From the NCBI GenBank assembly GCA_964642165.1, contig CAZXOC010000292.1, forward strand, positions 1 through 9,148: DNA of 9,148 nucleotides, written 5' to 3'. Numbering within the stretch: position 1 is the first letter of the stretch; each line of letters starts with the position of its first letter. Made by a program: the position numbers and the translations under genes. The stretch comes from CAYRVX01 sp964642165. GTDB taxonomy: Bacteria; Planctomycetota; Phycisphaerae; SM23-33. Of this stretch, positions 1-7,626 are shown piece by piece. The notes below the pieces were generated by a model. That model saw nothing but the letters and a program-made list of their open reading frames with translations, was not told where the DNA came from and made no database searches.

Positions 1-944
<944 letters not shown>

Positions 945-949
945 GGTGC

Positions 950-955
950 TTTATA
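950..955 (-). promoter_or_regulatory. Candidate -10 box directly upstream of ftsH (possible leaderless start)
   Basis: TATAAA on the minus strand ends five bases before the ftsH ATG. Used as a -10 element, it would put the transcript start at or next to the A of the ATG, giving a leaderless message. That would fit the missing ribosome-binding site. No good -35 hexamer is seen at the expected distance, so this is tentative. A second, weaker option further upstream is TTGCTG-N18-TAAGAT, lying between about 1100 and 1060. Confidence 0.3.
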
Positions 956-1114
956 CGCTCTCGGCGGCTCGCCGGACCACGCGGCGCCACCCCCCCCGGC
1001 CGCTTGCCGGTGCCCCTGCACAACGGCGTCGCCGGCGGGCGCCTGCTTTCGGCCTTCCCTTCGGTATATCTTAGCTCGCATCGGCAACGCGCAGCAAGGC
1101 GATTAGCACTGCGA

Positions 1115-1131
1115 CGGGATTCCCTATCCCG
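1115..1131. terminator. Small hairpin between lptE and ftsH
   Basis: CGGGAT (1115-1120), loop TCCCT, then ATCCCG (1126-1131) form a perfect 6-bp stem. It lies about 50 bases past the lptE stop codon. It has no T-run, so it is not a classical intrinsic terminator. It may be a transcript 3' end or processing site, or chance. The rest of the 945-1182 gap shows only GC-rich sequence and the weak promoter candidates noted for ftsH. Confidence 0.25.
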
Positions 1132-1182
1132 GCGTGGACGGCATCGGCCCCCCGCGGGTGCGCCGGCGCGCGGTCGGGCGGA

Positions 1183-1722
1183 TCACCAGTCGGCTTCCAG
1201 TTGCTCCACGATCCGCCTGGCCAGCCTGTTGATGGCGTCCTCGCTGCCCTGGAAGAAGTCCTCCCCCAGCGGCGACGGCGGGATGTAGGAGCCGGTCTCG
1301 CGGAAGTTTCGCCGCCGGGCGAGGACCCTCCCGCTGCGGAGGTCCGTCCAGGTGAACGAGACGGCCAGCGTGATCTCCTTCTCGTGCGGCAGCCCCGTGT
1401 CGGGGTTGAAGCTCAGCACCCGCTGCGAGACGCGCTCGATCGTGCCGGACAGCTCCGTGTCGGCGCGGCGGCGGTCGGTCACCTTGTAGGGCGTGTCCAG
1501 CTCGAGGCGCTTGATGACGGCCTCCGTCAGGCGCATCTCCAGCCCGCGCCGGTAGACGTCCTTGCCGCGACCCCACAGGGGCACGCTCACCGTCTTGACG
1601 CCCCGGTCGTACTGGCTCGTGAGGGTGTATCCCTTCGTGGGGTCGTCGGAGCAGCCGCTCGCGATGGCCAGCAGCGCGGCGCCCACGAGGAGGGTCACGG
1701 TCGTCGTCGCGGTCCTTGTCAT
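1183..1722 (-). CDS. lptE: LptE-like LPS-assembly lipoprotein
   Basis: A 179-residue protein resembling LptE, the outer-membrane lipoprotein that plugs LptD and helps insert lipopolysaccharide. The N-terminus is a lipoprotein signal: a short basic start, a hydrophobic stretch, and IASGC with the candidate lipidated Cys at 24. The mature part follows the LptE pattern: GYTLTSQYDRGVKTVSVPLW (31-50), LEMRLTEAVIKRLE (61-74), ADTELSGTIERV (87-98), then a beta-rich region with FTWTDLRSGRVLARR (123-137) and a C-terminal helix rich in charged residues. The start ATG overlaps the bamD stop as ATGA (1719-1722), which points to translational coupling, and only a weak GGGA lies upstream. The lipobox has Ala at -3 rather than Leu. 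Sequence conservation in LptE is low, so the assignment rests on overall pattern, length, lipoprotein signal and neighbours. Confidence 0.8.
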   Translation of the reverse strand: MTRTATTTVTLLVGAALLAIASGCSDDPTKGYTLTSQYDRGVKTVSVPLWGRGKDVYRRGLEMRLTEAVIKRLELDTPYKVTDRRRADTELSGTIERVSQRVLSFNPDTGLPHEKEITLAVSFTWTDLRSGRVLARRRNFRETGSYIPPSPLGEDFFQGSEDAINRLARRIVEQLEADW

Positions 1723-2786
1723 GGCTGGTGTCCCGCTTTGGAGGAGGGTTGGCTGGCTTCGACGGGCGCGGCGGCGGGCGGCGACGTCGCCGCCTTGGCG
1801 GGCGCTTTCGGCGCGGGGCGCGGCTTCGGCTTGGGGGGCGCCGGCGGCGCGTCGCGCCCGAGGAACCGCCTCGCGTCGCCCGCCCACGCGCTGGAGGGGT
1901 ACTTTTCGGCCACCAGGCGGTAGTAGAACCGGGCGGACTTCGCCCGCCCCGTGCGCTGGTAGAACCGCGCCGTCTCGTACGCGCGCCGGGCGCGGCGACG
2001 GGTGATCTCGTCCAGCATGCGGGGCGCCCCGGCCTTCCGCGCCGCGTGGGGGTACTGATCCAGCAGCGCCTTGAGGCGCTGCTCGGCCTCGATCAGCGGC
2101 GTCTCGTCGTAGGCGACGCCCTTGAACGACGCGTACATGGCGACGGCCGCCTGGAGCATCGCCTCCGGCGCGCGGCGGCTCTTGCCGAACAGCTGGAGAT
2201 AGTTGTCGTAGGCCTCGGACGCCTCGGCGTACTCGCCCCGCGCGGCGTGGTACTCGCCGATCCGCAGCAGGGCCTTCTCGGCGACGACCGAGCCCGGGGC
2301 GTGCTCGGCGATGCGCCGGAGGATCGTCAGGCCCTCGTCCCGCGCCGGCAGGCGGAAGACCTTCGCGACGATCCGCTTCTTGCCCGCGAGGAACGCGTTG
2401 GCCACGTCCATCTCCCGCAGCAGCGCGCGCTCCAGGAACCGCCCGTTGGGGTAGGCGTTGAGCATGCGCTCGAAGGCCTCGTAGGCCTGGTAGTAGCGTC
2501 CGGCGCCCATCTCGGCCTCGCCGGCCAGCAGCATCGCCTCCTCGCACGCCGGGTCGTCCGGGTGGCGGTTGCGGAAGGTCTCGACGGCGCGGAGGGCGTC
2601 CTTGCGCCGCCCCTCGGCAATGTGCCGGCGGATCAGCGCCAGCTCGCCCGCCACGCTGCCCTCCGCCGGCTTGGCGGCGCGGACCCACTTGCCGTCCTTC
2701 CAGATGTACTCGTCGGCCGTCGCCGCCCCTGCCGCGCACGCCAGGAGCACGCAGCCGGATGCGATTCCCAGCAGGTGCTTTCTCAT
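1719..2786 (-). CDS. bamD: BamD-like outer-membrane assembly TPR protein
   Basis: A 355-residue exported tetratricopeptide protein of the BamD/YfiO type. BamD is a lipoprotein of the Bam machine, which folds beta-barrel proteins into the outer membrane. The N-terminus is a signal sequence with a possible lipobox at LLAC (Cys 17) and a possible ordinary cleavage site after ATA (residue 24), so lipidation is uncertain. TPR-like helix pairs run from about 45 to 310, for example KDALRAVETFRNRHPDDPA (62-80), GRYYQAYEAFERMLNAYPNG (96-115), GEYAEASEAYDNYLQLFGKS (184-203) and TGRAKSARFYYRLVAEKYPS (279-298). The last 45 residues are a Pro/Ala/Lys-rich tail, probably disordered. It overlaps lptE by 4 bases. 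The start ATG at 2786 follows only a weak GGAACGAG purine stretch. Another periplasmic TPR scaffold is possible, but the lptE neighbour favours BamD. Confidence 0.8.
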   Translation of the reverse strand: MRKHLLGIASGCVLLACAAGAATADEYIWKDGKWVRAAKPAEGSVAGELALIRRHIAEGRRKDALRAVETFRNRHPDDPACEEAMLLAGEAEMGAGRYYQAYEAFERMLNAYPNGRFLERALLREMDVANAFLAGKKRIVAKVFRLPARDEGLTILRRIAEHAPGSVVAEKALLRIGEYHAARGEYAEASEAYDNYLQLFGKSRRAPEAMLQAAVAMYASFKGVAYDETPLIEAEQRLKALLDQYPHAARKAGAPRMLDEITRRRARRAYETARFYQRTGRAKSARFYYRLVAEKYPSSAWAGDARRFLGRDAPPAPPKPKPRPAPKAPAKAATSPPAAAPVEASQPSSKAGHQP

Positions 2787-2876
2787 CGCGCTCGTTCCGT
2801 AGGGTGTCCCATCACGCCGCGGCCACCCGCCGCGACCGCCGGGCCCATCGGCGCAAAGACCGTACGCCGTCCCGGA

Positions 2877-2886
2877 AACGGCCGTT
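2877..2886. promoter_or_regulatory. 10-bp palindrome over the predicted bamD start point
   Basis: AACGGCCGTT is a perfect 10-bp palindrome. It covers the predicted transcription start (about 2881) of the bamD promoter and lies just downstream of the TATAAT. The position would suit an operator, but it is short and GC-rich at its core, so chance is possible. Confidence 0.25.
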
Positions 2887-2887
2887 C

Positions 2888-2915
2888 ATTATACATGCCG
2901 CCCCGCCGCCTGCAA
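2888..2915 (-). promoter_or_regulatory. Predicted promoter of the bamD-lptE operon
   Basis: On the minus strand, TTGCAG (2915-2910) and a perfect TATAAT (2893-2888) are separated by 16 bases. The predicted start is near 2881, giving a bamD leader of about 95 bases. It is the best sigma-70-type -10 in the divergent gap, and the AT-rich patch stands out from its GC-rich surroundings. The -35 hexamer is weak (TTG only). No convincing promoter could be placed for the plus-strand gene that starts at 3040. Confidence 0.5.
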
Positions 2916-2957
2916 GGACAAGACGTGCGCCCTCGGCGCCCCGGCGCGAACGGTCCG

Positions 2958-2975
2958 CCGGGCGCGAGCGCCCGG
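2958..2975. other. Strong GC hairpin in the bamD / HEAT-gene divergent gap
   Basis: CCGGGCGC (2958-2965), GA, then GCGCCCGG (2968-2975) form a perfect 8-bp arm pair (realistically 7 bp with a CGAG tetraloop). It lies 65 bases before the start codon of the first jelly-roll/HEAT gene and upstream of the bamD promoter. It could be a structured leader or simply GC-driven pairing. No T-run follows on either strand. Confidence 0.3.
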
Positions 2976-3026
2976 GAACCGACGGCGACCCGACGCGTCC
3001 AAGGAACCGGGCCGGTCGTTCAAGGG

Positions 3027-3032
3027 AAGGAG
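3027..3032 (+). promoter_or_regulatory. Shine-Dalgarno site fixing the start at 3040
   Basis: AAGGAG lies seven bases before the ATG at 3040, the strongest ribosome-binding site in the window. Together with the signal peptide that follows directly, it fixes the start of the first jelly-roll/HEAT gene. Confidence 0.75.
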
Positions 3033-3039
3033 TGCGGGA

Positions 3040-4236
3040 ATGAGACGTTCGCTGGCAATCGTGGCGCCCCTTGCGTGGTGGCTGTGCGTGGTCCCTCTCG
3101 CCGGGGCCGCGCCGCCGACAGGCCCCAAGGCCGCGCCCGGCGCGGTCGTCTACCGCAGCGCGTTCGCCGACGGCAAGACGGACGGCTGGTCCGGCGACAA
3201 GCCCCTGCCGGTCGACCGCGCCGCGGGCACGCTGGGACGCCTGCACAACCAGACGGCTCGCCTGACGCTGGACGAGCTGCCCGAGCACCGCTTCCTGCAC
3301 GTGAGCCTGGACCTGCACGTGATCGAGTCGTGGGACGGCTGCTTCGCGGACGCCGACGGGCCCGACACGCTGACGCTCCGCCTCGACGACGGGCGCGTGC
3401 TGCTCCAGACCACCTTCTCGACGGCGGGGGGCAAGCAGAGCTACCCGGACAGCGGCCGCTGGGCCATCCATCCCCGGCGGACGGGCGAGGTCAAGCGCCT
3501 CCTCGGCACTGACTTCGAGGGGTCGCTCTACTCCCTGGCGCTGACGTTCCCCCACCGCGCGCGGCGGGCCGTCCTGGCCTTCACGGCCGAATTGACCGAG
3601 AGGCAGGCGAAGGACCGCAACGTTCGGAACGAGGCCTGGGCGATCGGCAACGTGGTGGTCCGGGCGCTGCCGGCGGCGCCGGTCCGGCTGGACGACCAAG
3701 GCTTCGCGAAGCTCTGGGCCGACCTGGCGAGCAGCGACCCGCTGGAGGCCCACCGGGCCGCCTGGACGCTCGTCTCCGTCGGCGAGGCCGCCGTGCCGCG
3801 CATCGCCCGTGCCGTCGATCCCGCCCGGGACCCGGCCGCCCAGCGGAAGATCGCCCGGCTGATCCGCCAGTTGGACGACGACGACTGGCGCATCCGCCAG
3901 AAGGCCACCGCGGAGCTGAAGGCCCTCGGCGCCGCGGCCCACGGGGCGTTTCGCCGGACGCTGGCGGGCAAGCCGTCCATGGAGGTCTGCTCGCGGATCG
4001 AGGACATCCTCTCGGCCCACAAGACGCCGGCGGCCGAGCAACTGCGGACGGGCCGGGCCCGCTGGGTCCTCCAGGTCATCGGCGGCGAAAAGGCCCTGGC
4101 GATCCGCGGATCCCTCCCCGAGCCCGGACCCGCCAAGCCCTCCAAGCCGGCGGTTGTTCCGCCCGGCGGTGGACCTAGAGCTGATCCAGGTGGTCGGTTC
4201 GTGGGACGGCAGCTCCGACGAACCGTCAGGAAATGA
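3040..4236 (+). CDS. Secreted jelly-roll + HEAT-repeat protein, paralogue 1 (C-terminus altered)
   Basis: A 398-residue exported protein of unknown function. A Sec signal (cleavage near AGA, residue 23) is followed by a beta-rich domain (about 34-210) with the hallmarks of a jelly-roll family common in planctomycete and other secreted proteins: LDLHVIESWDG (90-100), GPD (107-109), QSYPD (133-137), LALTFPH (166-172) and NEAWAIGNVVV (197-207). The second half (about 220-355) is HEAT-like: AAWTLVSVGEAAVPRIARAV (240-259), LIRQLDDDDWRIRQKATAEL (274-293), then LRTGRARWVLQVIGGEKALA (335-354). These are probably protein-binding helices; no catalytic motif is seen. From about residue 370 it no longer matches its paralogue at 4606. 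There the DNA is a piece of another jelly-roll domain read in the wrong frame, so the Arg/Gly-rich last 28 residues are probably an accident of rearrangement. Domain call firm, role unknown. Confidence 0.8.
   Translation: MRRSLAIVAPLAWWLCVVPLAGAAPPTGPKAAPGAVVYRSAFADGKTDGWSGDKPLPVDRAAGTLGRLHNQTARLTLDELPEHRFLHVSLDLHVIESWDGCFADADGPDTLTLRLDDGRVLLQTTFSTAGGKQSYPDSGRWAIHPRRTGEVKRLLGTDFEGSLYSLALTFPHRARRAVLAFTAELTERQAKDRNVRNEAWAIGNVVVRALPAAPVRLDDQGFAKLWADLASSDPLEAHRAAWTLVSVGEAAVPRIARAVDPARDPAAQRKIARLIRQLDDDDWRIRQKATAELKALGAAAHGAFRRTLAGKPSMEVCSRIEDILSAHKTPAAEQLRTGRARWVLQVIGGEKALAIRGSLPEPGPAKPSKPAVVPPGGGPRADPGGRFVGRQLRRTVRK
4151..4233 (+). pseudogene. Frame-shifted remnant of a jelly-roll domain (third paralogue)
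   Basis: Read one frame off the overlapping gene, this stretch gives RLFRPAVDLELIQVVGSWDG followed by SSDE. It aligns with HRFLRLTLDLHVVGTWDG then SVDD of the paralogue at 4606 (residues 78-99) and with LDLHVIESWDG of the gene at 3040. The match is visible in the DNA too, for example GGTCGGTTCGTGGGACGGCAG here against GGTCGGCACGTGGGACGGCAG near 4870. It is a fragment from the middle of the N-terminal domain, without signal peptide or downstream strands. It now supplies the out-of-frame 3' end of the first gene. Confidence 0.65.
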
Positions 4237-4267
4237 CCTCCGCAATTCCTCGGCTCAATGGGGGCCG

Positions 4268-4417
4268 ATGGTGTGTACAGCTCGGAGTCCCTTGGGCGCG
4301 AGGATGTGGTAGGCTTCTCTGGTCCAGGTGGTTGGGTTCGTCTGATCAGAGGAGCGACGAGGCATGGGCAGGAAGTCCGAGATGAGCCCCGCGCAACGCC
4401 GGGAGATCGTGTTGTCG
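4268..4417 (+). mobile_element. Truncated end of an insertion sequence with start of a transposase gene
   Basis: The ORF starting at 4364 opens with MGRKSEMSPAQRREIVLS. This resembles the N-terminus of helix-turn-helix transposase subunits (IS3-type OrfA and relatives), which normally continue into an HTH domain. Here it stops resembling a transposase at about 4417 and runs into paralogue tail sequence. The roughly 95 bases before it, beginning near TGTGTACAG (4271), have no gene and would be the matching IS end. No partner inverted repeat is left, so the outer boundary is a guess. The transposase assignment rests on 18 residues and is tentative. Confidence 0.4.
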
Positions 4418-4609
4418 ACGTCCGACCGGCTGCGAGCCGGGCGGGCCTGCTCGGCGCTCCAGGCCATCGGGGGCGAAAGGGCCCTCGCGATGCGCCGGTC
4501 CCTGCCGGAGCCCGAGCCCGTCGAGCCGCCCAAGCCGCCGGTAATCGAGATCCTGCATGACGGGATCCGGGCGCCTCAGCGGCAGCGCGCCGAGGAGATC
4601 CGGTTATGA
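4364..4609 (+). pseudogene. Chimeric ORF: transposase start fused to HEAT-gene tail
   Basis: An 81-codon ORF made of two unrelated parts. Residues 1-18 look like a transposase N-terminus. Residues about 20-58 (DRLRAGRACSALQAIGGERA, then LAMRRSLPEPEP and PPKPP) are a third copy of the C-terminal tail shared by both jelly-roll/HEAT paralogues (RAGRARWVLQAIGGEKALA at 331-349 of the second one). The final residues match neither. The ORF ends in an ATGA overlap with the start codon of the gene at 4606 and contains that gene's ribosome-binding site, so if translated it could feed ribosomes to it. Most likely a by-product of rearrangement rather than a working protein. Confidence 0.6.
4592..4597 (+). 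promoter_or_regulatory. Shine-Dalgarno site for paralogue 2
   Basis: GAGGAG lies eight bases before the ATG at 4606 and inside the 3' end of the chimeric ORF. It supports 4606 as the start, which also yields a complete signal peptide. Confidence 0.65.
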
Positions 4610-5760
4610 GACGGGCGGCCCGGGCCCTCTCGGCCGTCGCCGTCCTGCTCGCGCCGGCGGCCAGGCCGGCAGAGGCCGCTCCCGCGGCCGGCGCGGTCGT
4701 TTACCGCAGCGCGTTCGCCGACGGCAGGACCGACGGCTGGTCCGGCGACAAGCCGCTCGCGCTCGACAAGGCCCGCAAGGCCCTCGGCCCGCTCCACAAC
4801 CAGACCGTCCGCCTGAAGCTGCCCAAGCTCCCCAAGCACCGGTTCCTCCGCCTGACGCTGGACCTCCACGTGGTCGGCACGTGGGACGGCAGCGTCGACG
4901 ACGGCGACGGGCCCGATACGATCGCCGTCGCCCTGGCCGGCGGCCGCAAACTGATGCACGCCAGCTTCGCCTCCATCGGCTCGCCGCAGAGCTACCCGGA
5001 CACCGGCCTCTGGGCGGGCCACGCTGCCGGCGCGGGGGCGGCCGCCCACGTCGCCACCGCCAACGGCGGCACCTCGCGCTACCGGTTGGACTTCACCTTC
5101 CCGCACGCCGACGCCGACGCCGTCGTGGAGTTCACGGGCCGGCTGACCGAGTCGCGCAAGGAGAACCGCACGGCGGCCAACGAGTCGTGGGCGATCGGCA
5201 ACGTGGTGGTCCAGGCGCTGCCGGCGGCGCCGGCGAAGCTCGACGAGAAGCGCTTCGCGGAGCTCTGGGCCCACCTGGCGGGCCAGGACCCGCTGCAGGC
5301 CCACCGGGCCGCCTGGACGCTCGTCTCCGCCGGCGAGGCCGCCGTGCCGCGAATCGCCCGGGCCGTCGATCCCTCCCGGGACCCGGCCGTCCGGACGCGG
5401 ATCGCCTCGCTGATCCGCCGGCTGGACGACGACGACTGGCGCATCCGCCAGAAGGCCACCGCGGAGCTGAAGGCCCTCGGCGCCGCGGCCCGGCCGGCGC
5501 TTCGCCGGACGCTGGCGGGCAAGCCGTCGGCGGAGGTCGCCTCGCGGATCGAGGACATCCTCTCGGCCCACAAGACGCCGGCGGCCGAGATCCGGCGAGC
5601 CGGGCGGGCCCGCTGGGTCCTCCAGGCCATCGGCGGCGAGAAGGCCCTCGCGATCCGCCGATCCCTGCCGGAGCCCCCGCCCGCCAAGCCGACGGCGCGG
5701 ATCCCGCCGGGCGGCGTCATCTTCCGCAACAACGCCCACTGGGCCGCCCCCCACGACTAG
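4606..5760 (+). CDS. Secreted jelly-roll + HEAT-repeat protein, paralogue 2
   Basis: A 384-residue paralogue of the gene at 3040, same strand, same architecture. Signal peptide with cleavage near AEA (residue 24); jelly-roll-like domain about 30-205 with LDLHVVGTWDG (85-95), GPD (102-104), QSYPD (128-132), LDFTFPH (161-167) and NESWAIGNVVV (192-202); HEAT-like helices about 215-350 including LIRRLDDDDWRIRQKATAEL (269-288); then a Pro-rich tail and a last segment PPGGVIFRNNAHWAAPHD not shared with paralogue 1. The HEAT half is almost identical to paralogue 1 at the DNA level (one run of about 69 identical bases around 5425-5493), whereas the middle of the jelly-roll domain differs much more. 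Its first codon overlaps the stop of the chimeric ORF. No enzymatic motif is visible; a role in binding proteins or glycans at the cell surface or periplasm is only a guess. Confidence 0.82.
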   Translation: MRRAARALSAVAVLLAPAARPAEAAPAAGAVVYRSAFADGRTDGWSGDKPLALDKARKALGPLHNQTVRLKLPKLPKHRFLRLTLDLHVVGTWDGSVDDGDGPDTIAVALAGGRKLMHASFASIGSPQSYPDTGLWAGHAAGAGAAAHVATANGGTSRYRLDFTFPHADADAVVEFTGRLTESRKENRTAANESWAIGNVVVQALPAAPAKLDEKRFAELWAHLAGQDPLQAHRAAWTLVSAGEAAVPRIARAVDPSRDPAVRTRIASLIRRLDDDDWRIRQKATAELKALGAAARPALRRTLAGKPSAEVASRIEDILSAHKTPAAEIRRAGRARWVLQAIGGEKALAIRRSLPEPPPAKPTARIPPGGVIFRNNAHWAAPHD

Positions 5761-5804
5761 CCGACGCCCGTTCCTCCACGCTTTGAATCTCCGGTGCGGC
5801 TCTC

Positions 5805-5808
5805 CTAG
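5805..5808. repeat. Left CTAG flank of the insertion sequence (target duplication candidate)
   Basis: CTAG abuts the left inverted repeat and recurs directly after the right one at 7919-7922. Since CTAG is its own reverse complement, it could be either a 4-bp target duplication or the outermost bases of the inverted repeats. Joining the two flanks restores TCCTAGGA, a perfect palindrome, which favours duplication at a palindromic target. Confidence 0.55.
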
Positions 5809-5843
5809 CCTGGATTCTCGCCTGAAGGAATCCTACCCCAATG
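5809..5843. repeat. Left terminal inverted repeat
   Basis: Starts CCTGGATTCTCGCCTGA and ends AATCCTACCCCAATG. It differs from the right repeat only at positions 18 and 20. The inner end also forms a CCCCA-ATG-TGGGG hairpin (5836-5848) just past the transposase stop codon. Confidence 0.92.
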
Positions 5844-5862
5844 TGGGGGGTGCGGGGAGGGG

Positions 5863-7614
5863 TCAACGGACTTCCAGACGCAGGCGGCGGCCGGCCCACC
5901 AGGGGACGGCGGGGGCGGCATCGAGCACGCCGCTGGCCAGCAGGATGGGGTGGTGGGCGCGGCGCGAGAGGCGGACGCGCACGTGGCGCTCGGTGACCGA
6001 GATGCGGGCCGGGGTGTCCAGGAAGCGTCGGAAGATCTGCTTGGGCTTGGCCGCCTCGAATCGCTCCAGGCGTCGCGCCAGGTCCCGGTAGAGGCCGTTG
6101 GCGATCAGCGTCAGCATGACGTCGAGGTCCACCTGGATGGCGATGGCTGAGCTCAGGGCGTCGAGGTGGAAGAAGTCCACGTTTTCCGACAAGCAGTTCT
6201 CGATGAGCATGCGGCGGGCATAGCGTTCGACGACCTCGGTGGCCCGGAGGTCCGCGTCGTTGGTCAGGAACAGCGTCGGCTCGTCGCGGCCGAGGCCGCG
6301 GGCGGCGATCTGGCGAAGCGGGCGGTGGACCTCGCGCAGGTGCACCGTGGTCTCGATCACCTGGGCGTGGCGGAACTGGCGGTTGATGCCGTGCAGCGTG
6401 AGGCGACGCCACGCCGAGCTCGGCAACGCTTCGAGCGTTCGCAGGATCGCCGCGCCGCGGCGGCGCAGCGTGATAAACAGGATCCCTTGCTTGTCCAGGC
6501 GCCCCAGCACCCGGCAGGTCGTCAGCCGGGAGTCGAAGACCAGGTGCGGCGGCAGGCACCCCCGCGTGTCTTGCCAGAACTCGACGAAGCGGAGGATCTC
6601 CTCGGCGGCCTGGTCCTTGCGGACCGTGGCGTTGGCGTAGCACAAGACGCGGGAGTCGCCGTCCTGGACGAGGAACACCAGCACCGAGCGTTCGCGCCGG
6701 CTGCGCTGCGAGACGTAGTGCTTCTCCAGGGGCAACTCGTCCGTCCCGCGATACGGGATGGCGTGGAAGTCCAGGTTGAAGGTCTCGCCGGGCAGCAGAT
6801 CGGCGCGGGCGAGTTGTCGGGTGTAGCGGTGCAGCAGGGAGGCGGTCATCTCCCGCGTGACGCGGTAGCTGTAGGTCGATAGCGCCGTGGTCTTGGGCAC
6901 GGCGTTGAGGCCGGCAAAGAGGGCCAAGCCCGGATCGAAGCAGGCGTCCATGACGTGGCTGATGCGGTCCTTCCCGACCAGCTTCAGCGCCAGCAGGGAG
7001 AGGATGGACTGGAGGGCGGGGATCATCTGGGAGCCGGGCAGGTTCGCCCGCCGGACCCAGCGGTCCACCCGCCAGGCGACGATCGTCGGCAGCAGGACGA
7101 ACAGCCCCCCGACGCGGGTCCGGATCCGGGCAAACCTGCGCCAGTCGAGTTGGCGGATGTCGGCGACCTCGGCCTCCTCGGGGCGGGGCACGGCCGGGCG
7201 CTCGTCGTCGCGACGCCGCGGCAGCCTGGCGAAGCCTTCCTCGCGGAGGACTTGGTGGACGGCGACGTGGCTGAGGCGGATACCCTCGGCGGCCAGGGCC
7301 TGCTGGATGTCGTAGATGGAGTAGTTGCGCTTCCGCAGGGCGATGACGCGGTCGCGCGCGGCGTCGCGCTTGGGGGCGCTCTTGGGGCCGGGCCGCGTTG
7401 GCGCGAAGAACCCCAGCCGCCCGGCGCGCAGCTCGCGGCAGAGGGTGTAGAGGGTCTGCCGGCTGTAGGCGAAGCGGGCGGCGACCTCCTGGGCGCTGAG
7501 GCCGTCGACGAGGTAGGCCCGCAGGGCTTCATACTGGCGTTGCCGGGCGGTAGCGGGGCGAAGGAAGAACTCGGCGCCGCGACGTTTATGGGTATCATTT
7601 TCATTACTCATCAT
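5863..7614 (-). CDS. DDE transposase with two N-terminal helix-turn-helix regions
   Basis: A 583-residue transposase that would cut and join the ends of its own element. Residues 25-62 form one helix-turn-helix (LSAQEVAARFAYSRQTLYTL) and 94-128 a second (SIYDIQQALAAEGIRLSHVA), probably binding the terminal repeats. The catalytic core is an RNase-H fold. Likely acidic residues are Asp282 (FNLDFHAIPY), Asp361 (LVFDSRLTT) and Glu472 in the C-terminal signature RYARRMLIENCLSENVDFF (464-482), a layout like the IS4/IS1634-type superfamily. The ATG at 7614 was chosen over one at 7800 because the added 62 residues look random and a good promoter lies right before 7614. It is the only gene in the element and appears intact. 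Confidence 0.88.
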   Translation of the reverse strand: MMSNENDTHKRRGAEFFLRPATARQRQYEALRAYLVDGLSAQEVAARFAYSRQTLYTLCRELRAGRLGFFAPTRPGPKSAPKRDAARDRVIALRKRNYSIYDIQQALAAEGIRLSHVAVHQVLREEGFARLPRRRDDERPAVPRPEEAEVADIRQLDWRRFARIRTRVGGLFVLLPTIVAWRVDRWVRRANLPGSQMIPALQSILSLLALKLVGKDRISHVMDACFDPGLALFAGLNAVPKTTALSTYSYRVTREMTASLLHRYTRQLARADLLPGETFNLDFHAIPYRGTDELPLEKHYVSQRSRRERSVLVFLVQDGDSRVLCYANATVRKDQAAEEILRFVEFWQDTRGCLPPHLVFDSRLTTCRVLGRLDKQGILFITLRRRGAAILRTLEALPSSAWRRLTLHGINRQFRHAQVIETTVHLREVHRPLRQIAARGLGRDEPTLFLTNDADLRATEVVERYARRMLIENCLSENVDFFHLDALSSAIAIQVDLDVMLTLIANGLYRDLARRLERFEAAKPKQIFRRFLDTPARISVTERHVRVRLSRRAHHPILLASGVLDAAPAVPWWAGRRLRLEVR

Positions 7615-7626
7615 GGAAGATATTAT
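7598..7626 (+). promoter_or_regulatory. Candidate outward promoter inside the insertion sequence
   Basis: TTTTCA (7598-7603), 17 bases, TATTAT (7621-7626) on the plus strand, overlapping the transposase promoter. It points to the right end of the element and the TIM-barrel gene at 8073. Four and five matches to the sigma-70 consensus; unproven. Confidence 0.3.

Noticed and set aside
1183..2739. 518-codon minus-strand ORF joining bamD and lptE regions
   Set aside because: Only its C-terminal 179 residues are the real lptE frame; the part before MTRT is bamD read out of frame, so it is not a fusion.
1716..3512. 598-codon plus-strand ORF across bamD, the divergent gap and the HEAT gene
   Set aside because: Crosses two well-supported genes in the wrong frame or strand; low-complexity Arg/Gly composition.
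4576..5754. 392-codon minus-strand ORF, and the similar one at 2812-4245
   Set aside because: Antisense to the two HEAT paralogues. They resemble each other only because the paralogues do.
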